Below are positions 42,737 through 52,420 of a DNA stretch of 64,000 bases, in pieces. Positions within the stretch are counted from its first letter, which is position 1; every line of letters begins with the position of its first letter. The notes beneath the pieces were generated by a model. The model did not search any database. It was given only the letters and a program-made list of their open reading frames with translations, and was not told the origin of the DNA. The DNA is from Thalassobius sp. Cn5-15 (GTDB taxonomy: Bacteria; Pseudomonadota; Alphaproteobacteria; Rhodobacterales; Rhodobacteraceae). The stretch is from contig NZ_JAKRGF010000009.1 in the NCBI RefSeq assembly GCF_022347685.1, positions 23,370 to 87,369 of the forward strand, in the 5' to 3' direction. The position numbers and the translations under genes were made by a program.

Positions 42737-43774
42737 TTAGTTCCAAATAATTTGATATGGGATCCAGTATGAAGAGTGGTTTGCCATGGTGAGCCAGACC
42801 CATTGCACCAAAAAGTAATACCCTAAAATCGCCACTAGAAGCGCCGCACGCTCTAGTGGCGATTTTAGAATTACATAAATGTGTGTAAAGACAAACATTT
42901 GGATGGGTAGAAAATATAGAGATATCCGGTCTGCAAGTGTTGATGACAAGAAGACGAGGCAGAAACATGCGATAGATGTGAGCGCCATCCAATACCAAAG
43001 GCGCTGTACCTGTAGCTCTAACCTCATAGCTTTATAAAACAGTAAATATAATGTCGCTGGAATGAGATTCATAAAAATCCGAATGTTTCCACCTTCGGAT
43101 GTCATTCCTCCGGCAACATATAGTCCCCACAGGCTGTTAAGTTGGCCGAGTAAAAGTTGACTTCCGGCAATTGCGAGCATGGCGAAAACCCATAGCGCGT
43201 TCCAAAACCGTCCTTTGGTTGCAGTTAACCCTGCGATTGGTAGCAGGACTACGGCTGTTTTGTGAAACAAGGCACCCAGAATAATACAGGCTACAAATTT
43301 CAGGATTTGCCCGCGCTGAAGGTAAGTCAGACCAATAAGGGCTAAACCAATTGCTGCGGATTGGCGTGTGTACCCCATCGCAACAACGATGACCAAGTAA
43401 GGTATCGCGACAAAGAGAGCGACCCAAGGAAGTGGTTGAGATTTTGAAAAGCAGAAAACACCCAGCGTGAAAATAATAGCGCAGAATGTGTTTGTTAGAT
43501 AAATTCCTCCTCCCAGTCTGCCAGAAATCCAGCTGAATACATAATAGCCTGGATCCCCAAATGCGGCAGCCGCTGCAAGGGGTAGTTTTTCAATTAACAA
43601 TTGGTGCTCAAGGTATGTTGACCAATCCCCCCCGACTTCGTGTCGCAGACCGATGACGAGCACCAATAGGAGTGAGAACAGGAACAGTGCGATAAATCGA
43701 CCGTTTTCATTTAGTCGAATTGGCAACAAAATTGCTGTTGCTGGCACAGCCAGTAACATCCAGTAGGTCCACAT
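42737..43774 (-). CDS. EpsG-like polysaccharide polymerase (Wzy role)
   Basis: A 345-residue protein with about ten transmembrane helices. GLRHEVGGDWSTYLEH and AAFGDPGYYVFSWI match the 'G.D...Y...Y' pattern of the EpsG family, and YTRQSAAIGLALIGL and FHKTAVVLLPI are also characteristic. It probably polymerises repeat units in the periplasm. Its stop is only 6 bp from the end of the interrupted IS, but the coding sequence appears complete. DNA from here to about 54.8 kb is visibly AT-richer than its surroundings. Confidence 0.8.
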   Translation of the reverse strand: MWTYWMLLAVPATAILLPIRLNENGRFIALFLFSLLLVLVIGLRHEVGGDWSTYLEHQLLIEKLPLAAAAAFGDPGYYVFSWISGRLGGGIYLTNTFCAIIFTLGVFCFSKSQPLPWVALFVAIPYLVIVVAMGYTRQSAAIGLALIGLTYLQRGQILKFVACIILGALFHKTAVVLLPIAGLTATKGRFWNALWVFAMLAIAGSQLLLGQLNSLWGLYVAGGMTSEGGNIRIFMNLIPATLYLLFYKAMRLELQVQRLWYWMALTSIACFCLVFLSSTLADRISLYFLPIQMFVFTHIYVILKSPLERAALLVAILGYYFLVQWVWLTMANHSSYWIPYQIIWN

Positions 43775-43809
43775 AAACTAAGTCTTTCACCTTTTAAGCC
43801 CGATCAAAG

Positions 43810-45756
43810 CTATGAGGCATGCATGTTACGCATCCAAGCTTGGAACATCAAAATGTTCCAGAGAGTGTATTGCAAGCCCTCTGTCCCATTGAGGTGCTTT
43901 CGCCAAATGTCCTGCACAGCTGTCGGATTTAGAAAACCCTCCTGTTGCATAGACTTGGGATCGAGTAGCTGTTCGGCCCAGTCCCGGAGAGGGCCGCGTA
44001 ACCACGTGGAAACTGGAACGCCAAACCCCATTTTGGGCCGTTCCATGATCTCTTTGGGAACATGGCGGTGCAAAGCTTGGCGCAACAACCACTTCCCTGT
44101 TTTGTCGCGATACTTTAGGCCTACAGGTACTTGCCAGGCAAACTCTATCAATCTGTGATCAAGGAGTGGAACTCGGGCTTCCAGATTAACAGCCATGCTC
44201 GCGCGGTCGACCTTTGTTAACACGTCGTCATGCAGGTATGTCTGGATATCCATAAGCATCATTTGATCACGCATGTCGCTAACTTGATCAAGGAGATGAG
44301 TGTTGAATGTCAACTTTGCAGAGCTGAGATCTGGGTGTGGTTGCAGCAAATCAACCGTGTTCACTGATTGTGATATCAGTGAATCATAAAATTCCTGCCC
44401 ATCAGCACAAGAGAGTACCTTTAGTAATTTTGGTAGGCGTTCTGAAATGTTTTGAACACGGGTGGCTTTGGGAAGGATGTGTTGCGCGGCTTCTAGCATG
44501 GAGGGTGGCACGCGTCCCATCATTTTGCCGATCGCTACGCGTATTGGATACGGCAGTTTTTTCATCTTTTGAAAGATATCAAATCCCATCGCGTGACGGT
44601 TGTATCCACAAAAAAGTTCATCTCCTCCGTCTCCAGACAGGCATACTGTCACACTTTTACGCGCCATCTCACACACAAGATACGTAGGTATCTGAGAAGG
44701 GTCCGCAAATGGTTCATCATAGATATGAGGAAGTTTGGGTATTACATTTAAAGCATCCTGTGTGGATACATATAGCTCTGTGTGATCCGTACCTAGGTGT
44801 GTTGCAACTGCTTTGGCATGCTCAGCTTCATTGTATCCAGCTTCATTGAAACCAATAGAAAACGTTTTGATATCTTGCGAGCTTTGCCTTTGCATGTATG
44901 CGGCAACTGTCGAGGAATCATATCCACCTGATAACAAGGCACCAAGAGGAACGTCTGCACTCATGCGGCTACGTACCGCCTTCTCGAGAAGGCGATCAAG
45001 TGCGTCGATGGCTTCTTCTGGCTGGGCTGCGTCATAGACCCGAGGCTGTGTCGCGACAGCCTCCAAATCCCAATAAGCAGTAGGCTCGCTAATATTGTGA
45101 CCGTTTTCTTCAATTTCTATGTAGTGAGCCGGCGGTAGTTTATTGATACCTACATAAATGCTTTTGGGGCAGGGGACGTAGCTATATCGCAAGTACAGAT
45201 GTAGCGCAGTGCGATCGATATCCCCTTGCCATTCTGGGTGTGCCGTAAGTGCTTTGAGTTCGGACGTAAATAGGAAGGCTTTACCACAGCGGCCATAATA
45301 AAGTGGTTTCTCCCCCGCGCGATCACGCGCCAGCACCAACTTGCGCATTTTTTTATCCCAAAACGCGAATGCGAACATGCCATTTAGGCGCTGCAGGGTT
45401 TCTTTGATACCCCAGTATTCTAGTGCGGCTAAGAGCGTCTCTGTGTCAGAATGACCTTGCCACTGAGGGGCTGCACCTAACAGCTCCAGATCGCTGCGCA
45501 TTTCTAGATGGTTGTAAATTTCACCATTGAATGCAAGCACATACCGCTGAGATGCAGAATGCATGGGCTGTGCGCCCGAAGAAGATAGATCGAGGATTGC
45601 CAACCGGCGATGCATGAGTGTTAGATGAGCGGCTTCATCATTCCAAATTCCAAACCCATCAGGACCTCGGTGTTCAATTCGATCGCTCATATTTAGAGCA
45701 ACTTTTTGTGCTTCAGTGGGAGATAAGTGATCCCAAAAACCTGCGAGGCCACACAT
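43810..45756 (-). CDS. Asparagine synthase (glutamine-hydrolysing)-like amidotransferase
   Basis: 648 residues. Catalytic Cys2 in MCGLAGFWDH begins the glutaminase domain (RGPDGFGIW, LAFNGEIYNH, GHSDTETLLAALEYWG). The synthetase domain has the PP-loop LLSGGYDSSTVAAYM and SGDGGDELFCGYNRH. Within a polysaccharide locus such proteins often amidate uronic acids, rather than serve general asparagine supply; that is inference from context. Confidence 0.9.
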   Translation of the reverse strand: MCGLAGFWDHLSPTEAQKVALNMSDRIEHRGPDGFGIWNDEAAHLTLMHRRLAILDLSSSGAQPMHSASQRYVLAFNGEIYNHLEMRSDLELLGAAPQWQGHSDTETLLAALEYWGIKETLQRLNGMFAFAFWDKKMRKLVLARDRAGEKPLYYGRCGKAFLFTSELKALTAHPEWQGDIDRTALHLYLRYSYVPCPKSIYVGINKLPPAHYIEIEENGHNISEPTAYWDLEAVATQPRVYDAAQPEEAIDALDRLLEKAVRSRMSADVPLGALLSGGYDSSTVAAYMQRQSSQDIKTFSIGFNEAGYNEAEHAKAVATHLGTDHTELYVSTQDALNVIPKLPHIYDEPFADPSQIPTYLVCEMARKSVTVCLSGDGGDELFCGYNRHAMGFDIFQKMKKLPYPIRVAIGKMMGRVPPSMLEAAQHILPKATRVQNISERLPKLLKVLSCADGQEFYDSLISQSVNTVDLLQPHPDLSSAKLTFNTHLLDQVSDMRDQMMLMDIQTYLHDDVLTKVDRASMAVNLEARVPLLDHRLIEFAWQVPVGLKYRDKTGKWLLRQALHRHVPKEIMERPKMGFGVPVSTWLRGPLRDWAEQLLDPKSMQQEGFLNPTAVQDIWRKHLNGTEGLQYTLWNILMFQAWMRNMHAS

Positions 45757-45813
45757 CAGCCATCTCCTAAGTCTGTTAATTTTTTGCTTTGCAGGATGAT
45801 CGCCAGCTCTGCG

Positions 45814-46962
45814 TTAGTTTTTAATGATTTGTTCGTAAGAATTGGATAAAGCAGTGTAAACAACGTTCTTTGCATGACGCCGCTCGACCATTGCACGTAC
45901 GTCTTCAGACATGCTTTCTAGACGTTCAGGCACAGCAATTACTTCTCGAAGGACCGCGGACATATCAGACGGCGTGGCAAATGAGATGAAGCCAATCTCT
46001 TGGTTTTCCATCGTATTTTGAGCCATCAATTTCTCTTCATTATTTCTATACGCAATAAGAAGAGGTATGCCCGACGCCATGGCTTCGAGGGCAACCATGC
46101 CTAGATCAGGGCCGCGGGTGGTTTGGACCAACAGGTTTGCAGCATGTAGTGCAGATCGGGGGTCCTTCATAACCCCCAAAAAACGAATTTTTGTTCGACT
46201 ATCTAGGTCTGCGACTAAAGCTTCGAGTCGCTGCCGTTCGACGCCATCACCTACAATAATCAATTCACAGTTAGGGTCATCCAACATACAACTAGAACGA
46301 ATAGCGAGTTCAACATCCTTTTCAGGATGTAAGCGTGCCAAAACCAAAACAACGAAAGCACTCTGATCAATTTGTAATTCGGTGCGTGCTTGGGCGCGCT
46401 TTTCAGTATCCCAGGGTTCAAAATGCATCGTATCGACACCGATAGATGAAGTGACCATTCGGGTTTCGTCTGCGTGCCAATGTTTTTTTATTTCGTGTTC
46501 AGAATACCGAGTAAAAGATAAAAATTTATCGACGAGGATAAGAGGTATCCGAGAGCCAAAAACGACTTTGCCAAGACGTGTGCTGACAGCCTCGCTGTGC
46601 ATTTTGGAATGCAGAACAGGGACCCCAGATAGTTTTGCGGCGATCCAAGCGGGCAAAGCTGAAGCTGTCAAATGAGTATGTACAAGGTCGACTTTTTGCT
46701 TGCGAAAATACTTCGTCAGATGAAGAACAGCGCCTGAAAAAAGTTTTATGTATTGAAAAATAGATTTGGAAGCCCCGGGATGAAGCGTGATGTGCTCAAT
46801 ATGAACAGCTTCATCTAGCCTGCCTTTAAGGGTGTGTGGATAGCCTGCTATAATGGTGACATTGTCGCCGTTAGCAACTAAATAGTTGGCTAGCTGAATG
46901 ACATATTGTTCTGCGCCACCGGCGTCTAAATGATTCAGGATATGGCAAATGTGCTTAGCCAT
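45814..46962 (-). CDS. Glycosyltransferase family 4
   Basis: A 382-residue GT-B enzyme. N-terminal HILNHLDAGGAEQYVIQLA, middle VVLVLARLHPEKDVELAIRS and the C-terminal nucleotide-sugar site LVQTTRGPDLGMVALEAMASGIP (E-x7-E-like). Sugar and linkage specificity cannot be predicted. It overlaps the flippase gene stop by 8 bp. Confidence 0.88.
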   Translation of the reverse strand: MAKHICHILNHLDAGGAEQYVIQLANYLVANGDNVTIIAGYPHTLKGRLDEAVHIEHITLHPGASKSIFQYIKLFSGAVLHLTKYFRKQKVDLVHTHLTASALPAWIAAKLSGVPVLHSKMHSEAVSTRLGKVVFGSRIPLILVDKFLSFTRYSEHEIKKHWHADETRMVTSSIGVDTMHFEPWDTEKRAQARTELQIDQSAFVVLVLARLHPEKDVELAIRSSCMLDDPNCELIIVGDGVERQRLEALVADLDSRTKIRFLGVMKDPRSALHAANLLVQTTRGPDLGMVALEAMASGIPLLIAYRNNEEKLMAQNTMENQEIGFISFATPSDMSAVLREVIAVPERLESMSEDVRAMVERRHAKNVVYTALSNSYEQIIKN

Positions 46963-48256
46963 TTTTGCGTCTCACTATCCATATTCCCATCGCTGAGGAG
47001 AACCCTGCGGAAATGCTTACGGAGGCTGCAGCTCCTAAAAGCCCAAAACGATAAACTGCTAGCCAAATAATCAGAACACTGAGTAGCGAGTTCCCAGCTG
47101 CAAGCAATAGCATTTCAGTGTCACGCTTTTGCAGGACCAATACGTTTGATAAAATGGCCTGAGATAATATTAAAGGAGTGGCTAAGCAGATTATCCAAGC
47201 TGTCCTTTTAAGCAGGTCGGATCCTTCTAGTGGGGTTAGGTACATATAGTTAATGGCAATTGCACCAATCATTCCAACAAATGTTCCCCCTACGATAGCG
47301 CCGGTGAGCCATAACCAAGGAACACCATCAAGCAAATGGTCGCGTGCCTGACGATTACGGGACCAGAAGAAAACTCCAGCCACTCCGGTGGACGCTAAGG
47401 CGAGAACTGCAAAAAGATTCTGCACCATCGCAAATTGACCCGCCATCTCTTGCCCTCGTAACGCGCTGATAATGACTGGATGTAGACGGCTTGCCATTAA
47501 AAATAAGACTGTCGCTAGTACAAATTTGGCAAGTTCTCGGCTTTGTCCGCGTAGTTCAGCCCATACTTTGATTGGCACGATGGCTGGGATAAAAAGTGTT
47601 CGTGTTGCAAACAAGGTGACTAAGAACCCTAAACATGCCCCCACTAGATAAGCAGTCGCAACATCGATTAGCGCAGTCTGGCCTGAATTTGAATCGGTAC
47701 CGAACACCCCTAAAAGTACAACAGCTATTATGACCAAAAAAACAGTTAGACGCAGGAGGAAGTATGACCGTGCATTGTACAGATACTGGATTCCTGTTGC
47801 CGGTCCATCAATCGATGTTTCAACGAACCTAGCAACAAAAAGCAAACTCATTAAAGGGATCAGATCTGTGCCTGTGTTCATAATACGGCTGGCTATCAGC
47901 AATAGAGCTACACCAGAGCCAATTGCGACAAGCCTTAAGATCCAACCTGCGATAATGACTGCACCAGGTGACGGATTAGAGGGCATACGTCGCCGAAGCG
48001 ACAATAAGTTTGGGCCACAAATTAGAGTAGTAATGATGGCAACATATGCGTAGCAAAGGCTCCAAAAACCAGCAGCTTGGATTCCGAAACGAAATCCAGT
48101 TAAAACAGTGAGTAGAAAAAGGACACCATAGGGTAGCAAGTCACCTACAAAAACAAGCCCATAGTCGACGACTGCAGAAAGCTTTCTCGGGTCTCGTTCT
48201 TTTATAATTTCTTCTTTATCCTGAGGCAACTGTTGATCGCTTTTTACAAATAGCAT
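46955..48256 (-). CDS. Wzx-type polysaccharide flippase
   Basis: A 433-residue protein with about 12 transmembrane helices of the MATE/MOP-like flippase superfamily (LVFVGDLLPYGVLFLLTVL at the first helix, MAGQFAMVQNLFAVLALAST in the middle). It would move lipid-linked repeat units across the inner membrane for the EpsG-like polymerase. The ATG at 48256 is 8 bp after the preceding gene; a GTG start at 48310 would overlap that gene. Confidence 0.8.
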   Translation of the reverse strand: MLFVKSDQQLPQDKEEIIKERDPRKLSAVVDYGLVFVGDLLPYGVLFLLTVLTGFRFGIQAAGFWSLCYAYVAIITTLICGPNLLSLRRRMPSNPSPGAVIIAGWILRLVAIGSGVALLLIASRIMNTGTDLIPLMSLLFVARFVETSIDGPATGIQYLYNARSYFLLRLTVFLVIIAVVLLGVFGTDSNSGQTALIDVATAYLVGACLGFLVTLFATRTLFIPAIVPIKVWAELRGQSRELAKFVLATVLFLMASRLHPVIISALRGQEMAGQFAMVQNLFAVLALASTGVAGVFFWSRNRQARDHLLDGVPWLWLTGAIVGGTFVGMIGAIAINYMYLTPLEGSDLLKRTAWIICLATPLILSQAILSNVLVLQKRDTEMLLLAAGNSLLSVLIIWLAVYRFGLLGAAASVSISAGFSSAMGIWIVRRKNG

Positions 48257-48264
48257 TTTGTGGT

Positions 48265-48891
48265 TCAACCACTGTTTCCAGCAAGTTTTAACCGCTCTCT
48301 TTCTAGCCACGCATCGTCTATCGTGCGTTTTGCGACAGCAGGGGCGCCGCCCACCATAGTATTATCTGGCACATCTTCTGTAACCACCGACATTGGCATC
48401 ACTATGCATCGTTTTCCGATTGTAATCCCTGGATTGATGACAGAGGGACCGCCGATGAAAGTATTGGATCCAATCTTTGTGGCTGCGCGGCGTATCCAAG
48501 AATTCCCGGGTGTGTTTTGGCCCATCAGGCTCGACATAACGCTTGTATGAGACCATACGAAAACAGAACTTGCGATTGTCGTATGGTCACCAATTTCAAG
48601 GCCACCAGAAGCGTCCACAATTGCGTTCTCACCAATCCAAACATGTTTTCCACATTGCAGATTATCTGCCGAAATGACTTTGGCTCCCTCCCGAATGCGG
48701 CACCCTTCTGGTAAGCCAATGTCAGCAGCTCTTTCATCATCGGTCATTGGAAACCGAGCGAGATTTTTAAGAATATCCTCGCGTAGAGCGTTATTGCGGT
48801 CTGCATCCCAAAACTGGAAGTCATCGTCATTCCAGATGGATTCGAGCATTTTCCAAACCGCTCTTTTTATTTCAGTCTGAGCTTTGGGCAC
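48265..48891 (-). CDS. Hexapeptide-repeat acyltransferase
   Basis: 208 residues with left-handed beta-helix repeats (VWIGENAIVDASGGLEIGDH, IGSNTFIGGPSVINPGITIG, CIVMPMSVVTEDVPDNTMVG) and the NodL/WcaF-type C-terminus GGAPAVAKR. It probably acetylates an amino sugar or a polymer hydroxyl. It lies between the aminotransferase and flippase genes. Confidence 0.85.
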   Translation of the reverse strand: MPKAQTEIKRAVWKMLESIWNDDDFQFWDADRNNALREDILKNLARFPMTDDERAADIGLPEGCRIREGAKVISADNLQCGKHVWIGENAIVDASGGLEIGDHTTIASSVFVWSHTSVMSSLMGQNTPGNSWIRRAATKIGSNTFIGGPSVINPGITIGKRCIVMPMSVVTEDVPDNTMVGGAPAVAKRTIDDAWLERERLKLAGNSG

Positions 48892-48894
48892 AAC

Positions 48895-49989
48895 TTACTT
48901 CCTCTTTGTCACCAGGCCAACGAGTTGCTCACACACGTATTCTACATCAAGATCAGCATAACACGGCAATGTCAGCGTGGTATCTTGCAGCCTGCTCGCA
49001 ACAGGTTGCACATCGTTATAACGTTTATGATAGTAAGTGGTTGCACTTAAAGCGTAGGTGCCAAGTGTGGTTTCTATACCAACCTCCCTTAGTCTTGTGA
49101 TTAATGTATCGCGATCGCAGCCCTCAGGGATGCGAAACACTAGCGATTGAACATTGTGAACTACTTCTGGACCGTGGCCCTGCACAGTGAATCCAGCGGA
49201 TGCGAGCTGTTGGATGTAAGCGTCTCGGATCTCATTGCGTTCTGCGATAATGTCGTCCAGCTTTTTTAGCTGCGCGCGCCCCATAACGGCTTGTGTTTCG
49301 GACATCCGAAAATTGTAGCCGTAATCTACGAAGTCTAATCCGTAGCCACGCATGCCCTCGCCGCCGTGACTAAGTTTGCGGTTAAACCAGGCAACCCAGT
49401 CAGTATTGTTAATCGTAACTGCCCCGCCCTCACCAGTTGTCAGAAGTTTACGAGGGTGAAAGCTGAAGCATGTCATATCTGCAATGTTACCGCATCGCTG
49501 ACCCGCTTCGGAACTGCCAAGCGCGCAAGCTGCGTCTTCAATCAATGGCAGTGCGTTTTCTCGACAGATTTCTGCAATCTTGGTAATCCCGCTGGGATTT
49601 CCAAGCGCATCGACAAAAATGACAGCGCGTGTTTTCTCAGTGATTTTTGCTTTCAATGCTTCGGGGGTCATGTTGAAGGTATCCGGACAAACGTCTGCGA
49701 ATACTGGGCGAGCCCCCAAATCTTCGACGACATTGGCAGTTGCCGGAAACGAAAAGTCAGAAACGATCACCTCGTCGCCGGGACCAACTGCAAGGCGTTT
49801 TAAGCACAACCATAGTGCAGTCGTTGCGGAGGTTGCCAGAAAGGCATGGCGCGCGCCGGTATAAGTTGCAAGTTCGTCAGCAAACCCAACAACGTTCTCG
49901 CCGCGGGTAAACATGCCACTGTCAAATACCTTGCGAAGGTCTTGTTCAACTTCATCAAAGCTAATGTACGGCCGAATGAGGCGGATCAT
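48895..49989 (-). CDS. DegT/DnrJ/EryC1-family sugar aminotransferase
   Basis: 364 residues. DEVIVSDFSFPATANVV, LPLIEDAACALGS and the PLP Lys in FSFHPRKLLTTGEGG mark the family. It should aminate a keto-sugar nucleotide, most simply the product of the dehydratase-like gene just upstream, giving a 4-amino-4,6-dideoxy sugar that the neighbouring hexapeptide enzyme could acylate. Overlaps that gene by 4 bp. Confidence 0.9.
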   Translation of the reverse strand: MIRLIRPYISFDEVEQDLRKVFDSGMFTRGENVVGFADELATYTGARHAFLATSATTALWLCLKRLAVGPGDEVIVSDFSFPATANVVEDLGARPVFADVCPDTFNMTPEALKAKITEKTRAVIFVDALGNPSGITKIAEICRENALPLIEDAACALGSSEAGQRCGNIADMTCFSFHPRKLLTTGEGGAVTINNTDWVAWFNRKLSHGGEGMRGYGLDFVDYGYNFRMSETQAVMGRAQLKKLDDIIAERNEIRDAYIQQLASAGFTVQGHGPEVVHNVQSLVFRIPEGCDRDTLITRLREVGIETTLGTYALSATTYYHKRYNDVQPVASRLQDTTLTLPCYADLDVEYVCEQLVGLVTKRK

Positions 49990-50960
49990 TTTAGATCCTC
50001 GCCAATACGGTCTTTGTACCAGTCAAGAGTTGAAGCAAGCCCTTGTTCAAAAGGAGTCAATTGATAATCAATCAAGGCTTTTACTTTCTCATTGCTGGCG
50101 TTGTGGCACAGAACATCTGATCCTCGCGCTTCCTTACGAATAATTTCGCCATCGTAGTTGAAGTGTTTGCAGATGAGCGGAATCAGTTCGTTAACTGAAA
50201 TCTGGTTGTCAGTGGAAATATTCACGGTCTCGCCAGCAGGCTGAACTTCAAAAAGGCGCAGTACGGCATCCACAGTGTCCGAGACATGGATGAAGTCACG
50301 GCTTTGCTCGCCGCTCCCATGAATTTCTGGGGTCTTGCCGGTTAGGACGCGTACCGCTGTGATAGGAATAACGCCTGCCAACATACCTTCATAATTTTGA
50401 CGCGGGCCGTAGTTATTAAATGGGCGCACGATAAATGCGTCCAAGTCAAACATACGGACATAACTTTCCACAGCCATGTCCGCTGCAGCTTTCCCGGCTG
50501 CATATGTCGTCGTTGGGTTGCGAGGGTGATCTTCATCCATCGGTTCATATACAGCGCTACCGTAAACTTCCGAGGTGGAGAAATGGCAAAGCGATTTGAA
50601 ATGTCCATGACGTTGATGCTCAAGTAGGTTCAGCACAACACGTACGTTTGTATCGAAAGCGTTTGCCGGATTGTGGAATGAATAGTTCAGTGCTTTGGTC
50701 GCGCAGTTGAACACGACATCGATATCGTGTTCGTCGAAAATGGCATCGACGCTCGAGCTGATTTCAGCATCATCGCGATAGAGTGTTACTTTACCGGTGG
50801 CAATTGCATCGGACAGATTAACGACGTTGCCGATAAACATATTGTCGATGACCACAACATGTTCCACGCCCTCTGCAATTAGCTTATCGGTCAAATGACT
50901 GCCAATAAAACCGGCACCGCCTGTAACCAGAACAGTTTTTCCTTTTAGATTTTCACGCAT
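49986..50960 (-). CDS. NDP-sugar 4,6-dehydratase/epimerase-like SDR
   Basis: 324 residues from the ATG at 50960; the frame extends 22 codons upstream without family similarity. Cofactor motif [25 protein letters not shown], the STSEVYGSA segment and the YAAGK Tyr-Lys pair are intact. STSE rather than STDE is usual in several 4,6-dehydratases acting on UDP- or GDP-sugars. The nucleotide sugar cannot be fixed by sequence reading. Confidence 0.85.
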   Translation of the reverse strand: MRENLKGKTVLVTGGAGFIGSHLTDKLIAEGVEHVVVIDNMFIGNVVNLSDAIATGKVTLYRDDAEISSSVDAIFDEHDIDVVFNCATKALNYSFHNPANAFDTNVRVVLNLLEHQRHGHFKSLCHFSTSEVYGSAVYEPMDEDHPRNPTTTYAAGKAAADMAVESYVRMFDLDAFIVRPFNNYGPRQNYEGMLAGVIPITAVRVLTGKTPEIHGSGEQSRDFIHVSDTVDAVLRLFEVQPAGETVNISTDNQISVNELIPLICKHFNYDGEIIRKEARGSDVLCHNASNEKVKALIDYQLTPFEQGLASTLDWYKDRIGEDLK

Positions 50961-50961
50961 C

Positions 50962-51918
50962 TTAACTCTCAACAGACGTTTTGATTTGATCACAGATTTG
51001 CATAGCTGCGACTCCGGCAGATACACTTGGCCGATTAGAATCTGCGATGTTTACACAACTTTCCATAAAGCTTTGAAGTTCAGTAAGAAGCGCTTCTTGT
51101 GGAGCTACAGCTACAGCCTCTCTTACAGCGGAAACTCTGTAAGGTAGATCGTCTTCAACTTTGGTCTCAGCTTCGCGATTGATGATGATTTCTTTGCTCA
51201 GCAAATCACAGTCGATGTACATGTCAACGCAAGTGCTAGAGATATGTCGGATCTTTTTATCGGTGACACGGCTTGCAAGAATTCTAGAGAACTGTCCATT
51301 TTCATGAGTGATCAACGCGGACGCAAAATCTGTCATTTCACCCTTAGAAAATCCATGGGCTGCTACGGATTTGGCGGGGCCGTTCAAATAGAGTGCAAGG
51401 TCAATATCATGGATCATCAGGTCTGTGATGACATCAACATCGGTAATCCGCGAACTTACTTTGTTGGTGCGGGTGAAATCCAAGCTGATGATTTTTTCAG
51501 TACCGTCCAGAACGGTTTTAAGAGACCGTACTGCAGGGTTGAACCTTTCAATAAACCCAACTTGAATATTTAGTTCATTTTCCTTCGCAAAATCAGAAAT
51601 TTCGATTGCTTCTTGCAGAGTTGCGGCCAATGGCTTCTCAACGAAGATGTTCTTTACGCCTTTTGCGCACATGCGAATGTAATCAGCATGCGTTACCGTT
51701 GGCGTGCAGATGACGACAGCGTCAACTTGATCTAAATAAGATGTTGGGTCTACGGTATATGGTATGCTGTATTCCTTGCCCAGGCTCTCTACAACTTCGG
51801 TATTAGCATCGCAGATGAATGTGAGTTCGAAGCCCTTTAACAGAGATAAGACACGCAGATGGTTTCGCCCCATGTTTCCAAGGCCGAGCAAACCAACTTT
51901 GACCACTTTATCGTTCAT
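50962..51918 (-). CDS. Gfo/Idh/MocA-family sugar-nucleotide 3-dehydrogenase (WbpB/WlbA-like)
   Basis: 318 residues; ATG at 51918 chosen because of CTGGAGAAG just upstream. The Rossmann motif is KVGLLGLGNMGRNHLRVL; ICTPTVTHADYIRMCAKGVKNIFVEKPLA is the EKP-containing segment. With the adjacent WbpD-like acetyltransferase and WbpE-like aminotransferase it suggests the route to UDP-2,3-diacetamido-2,3-dideoxyuronic acid. A UDP-GlcNAc 6-dehydrogenase would be needed from elsewhere. Confidence 0.85.
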   Translation of the reverse strand: MNDKVVKVGLLGLGNMGRNHLRVLSLLKGFELTFICDANTEVVESLGKEYSIPYTVDPTSYLDQVDAVVICTPTVTHADYIRMCAKGVKNIFVEKPLAATLQEAIEISDFAKENELNIQVGFIERFNPAVRSLKTVLDGTEKIISLDFTRTNKVSSRITDVDVITDLMIHDIDLALYLNGPAKSVAAHGFSKGEMTDFASALITHENGQFSRILASRVTDKKIRHISSTCVDMYIDCDLLSKEIIINREAETKVEDDLPYRVSAVREAVAVAPQEALLTELQSFMESCVNIADSNRPSVSAGVAAMQICDQIKTSVES

Positions 51919-52420
51919 TTTCTTCTCCAGATACTCGATTTCCGGCTTTATCAATTTTGGAAATTACTTGCGCAGGGGTTCCTGCTACCAAGGTATAGGG
52001 GGGGACGTTTTTTGTGACGACACTGCCCGCAGCAACCATTGAGTACTCGCCTAAAGTCACGCCGCAAACGATGGTGGCATTGGCGCCAATACTGGTGCCC
52101 GAATCAACGCGAGTTTTTGTAATATTCCAGTCGGCATTAAACGCTCGCGGAATTTTATCGTTCGTGAATGACACATTTGGTCCGACGAATACGTCGTTGC
52201 CAATTGTAACTCCGTTATAAATGGAGACGCTGTTTTGAATTTTACAGCGGTTCCCGATTGAGACACCGTGGTCCACGTATACATCCTTTGAAAGGATGCA
52301 GTCAGCGCCAATATTAGTTCCTTCTCGAATTTGTACATTGATCCAAATTTTCGTTCCTGCTCCAATTTTTGCTTCATCAGAAACATGGGCAGAAGGGTGT
52401 GAAAAGATATCTTTCGACAT
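51908..52420 (-). CDS. Hexapeptide N-acetyltransferase (WbpD/WlbB-like)
   Basis: A 170-residue left-handed beta-helix protein: KIGAGTKIWINVQIREGTNI, SKDVYVDHGVSIGNRCKIQN, SVSIYNGVTIGNDVFVGPNV and TNDKIPRAF, the last typical of WbpD/WlbB enzymes that acetylate the 3-amino group. It overlaps the dehydrogenase gene by 11 bp and shares one base with the aminotransferase stop. Confidence 0.88.
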   Translation of the reverse strand: MSKDIFSHPSAHVSDEAKIGAGTKIWINVQIREGTNIGADCILSKDVYVDHGVSIGNRCKIQNSVSIYNGVTIGNDVFVGPNVSFTNDKIPRAFNADWNITKTRVDSGTSIGANATIVCGVTLGEYSMVAAGSVVTKNVPPYTLVAGTPAQVISKIDKAGNRVSGEENER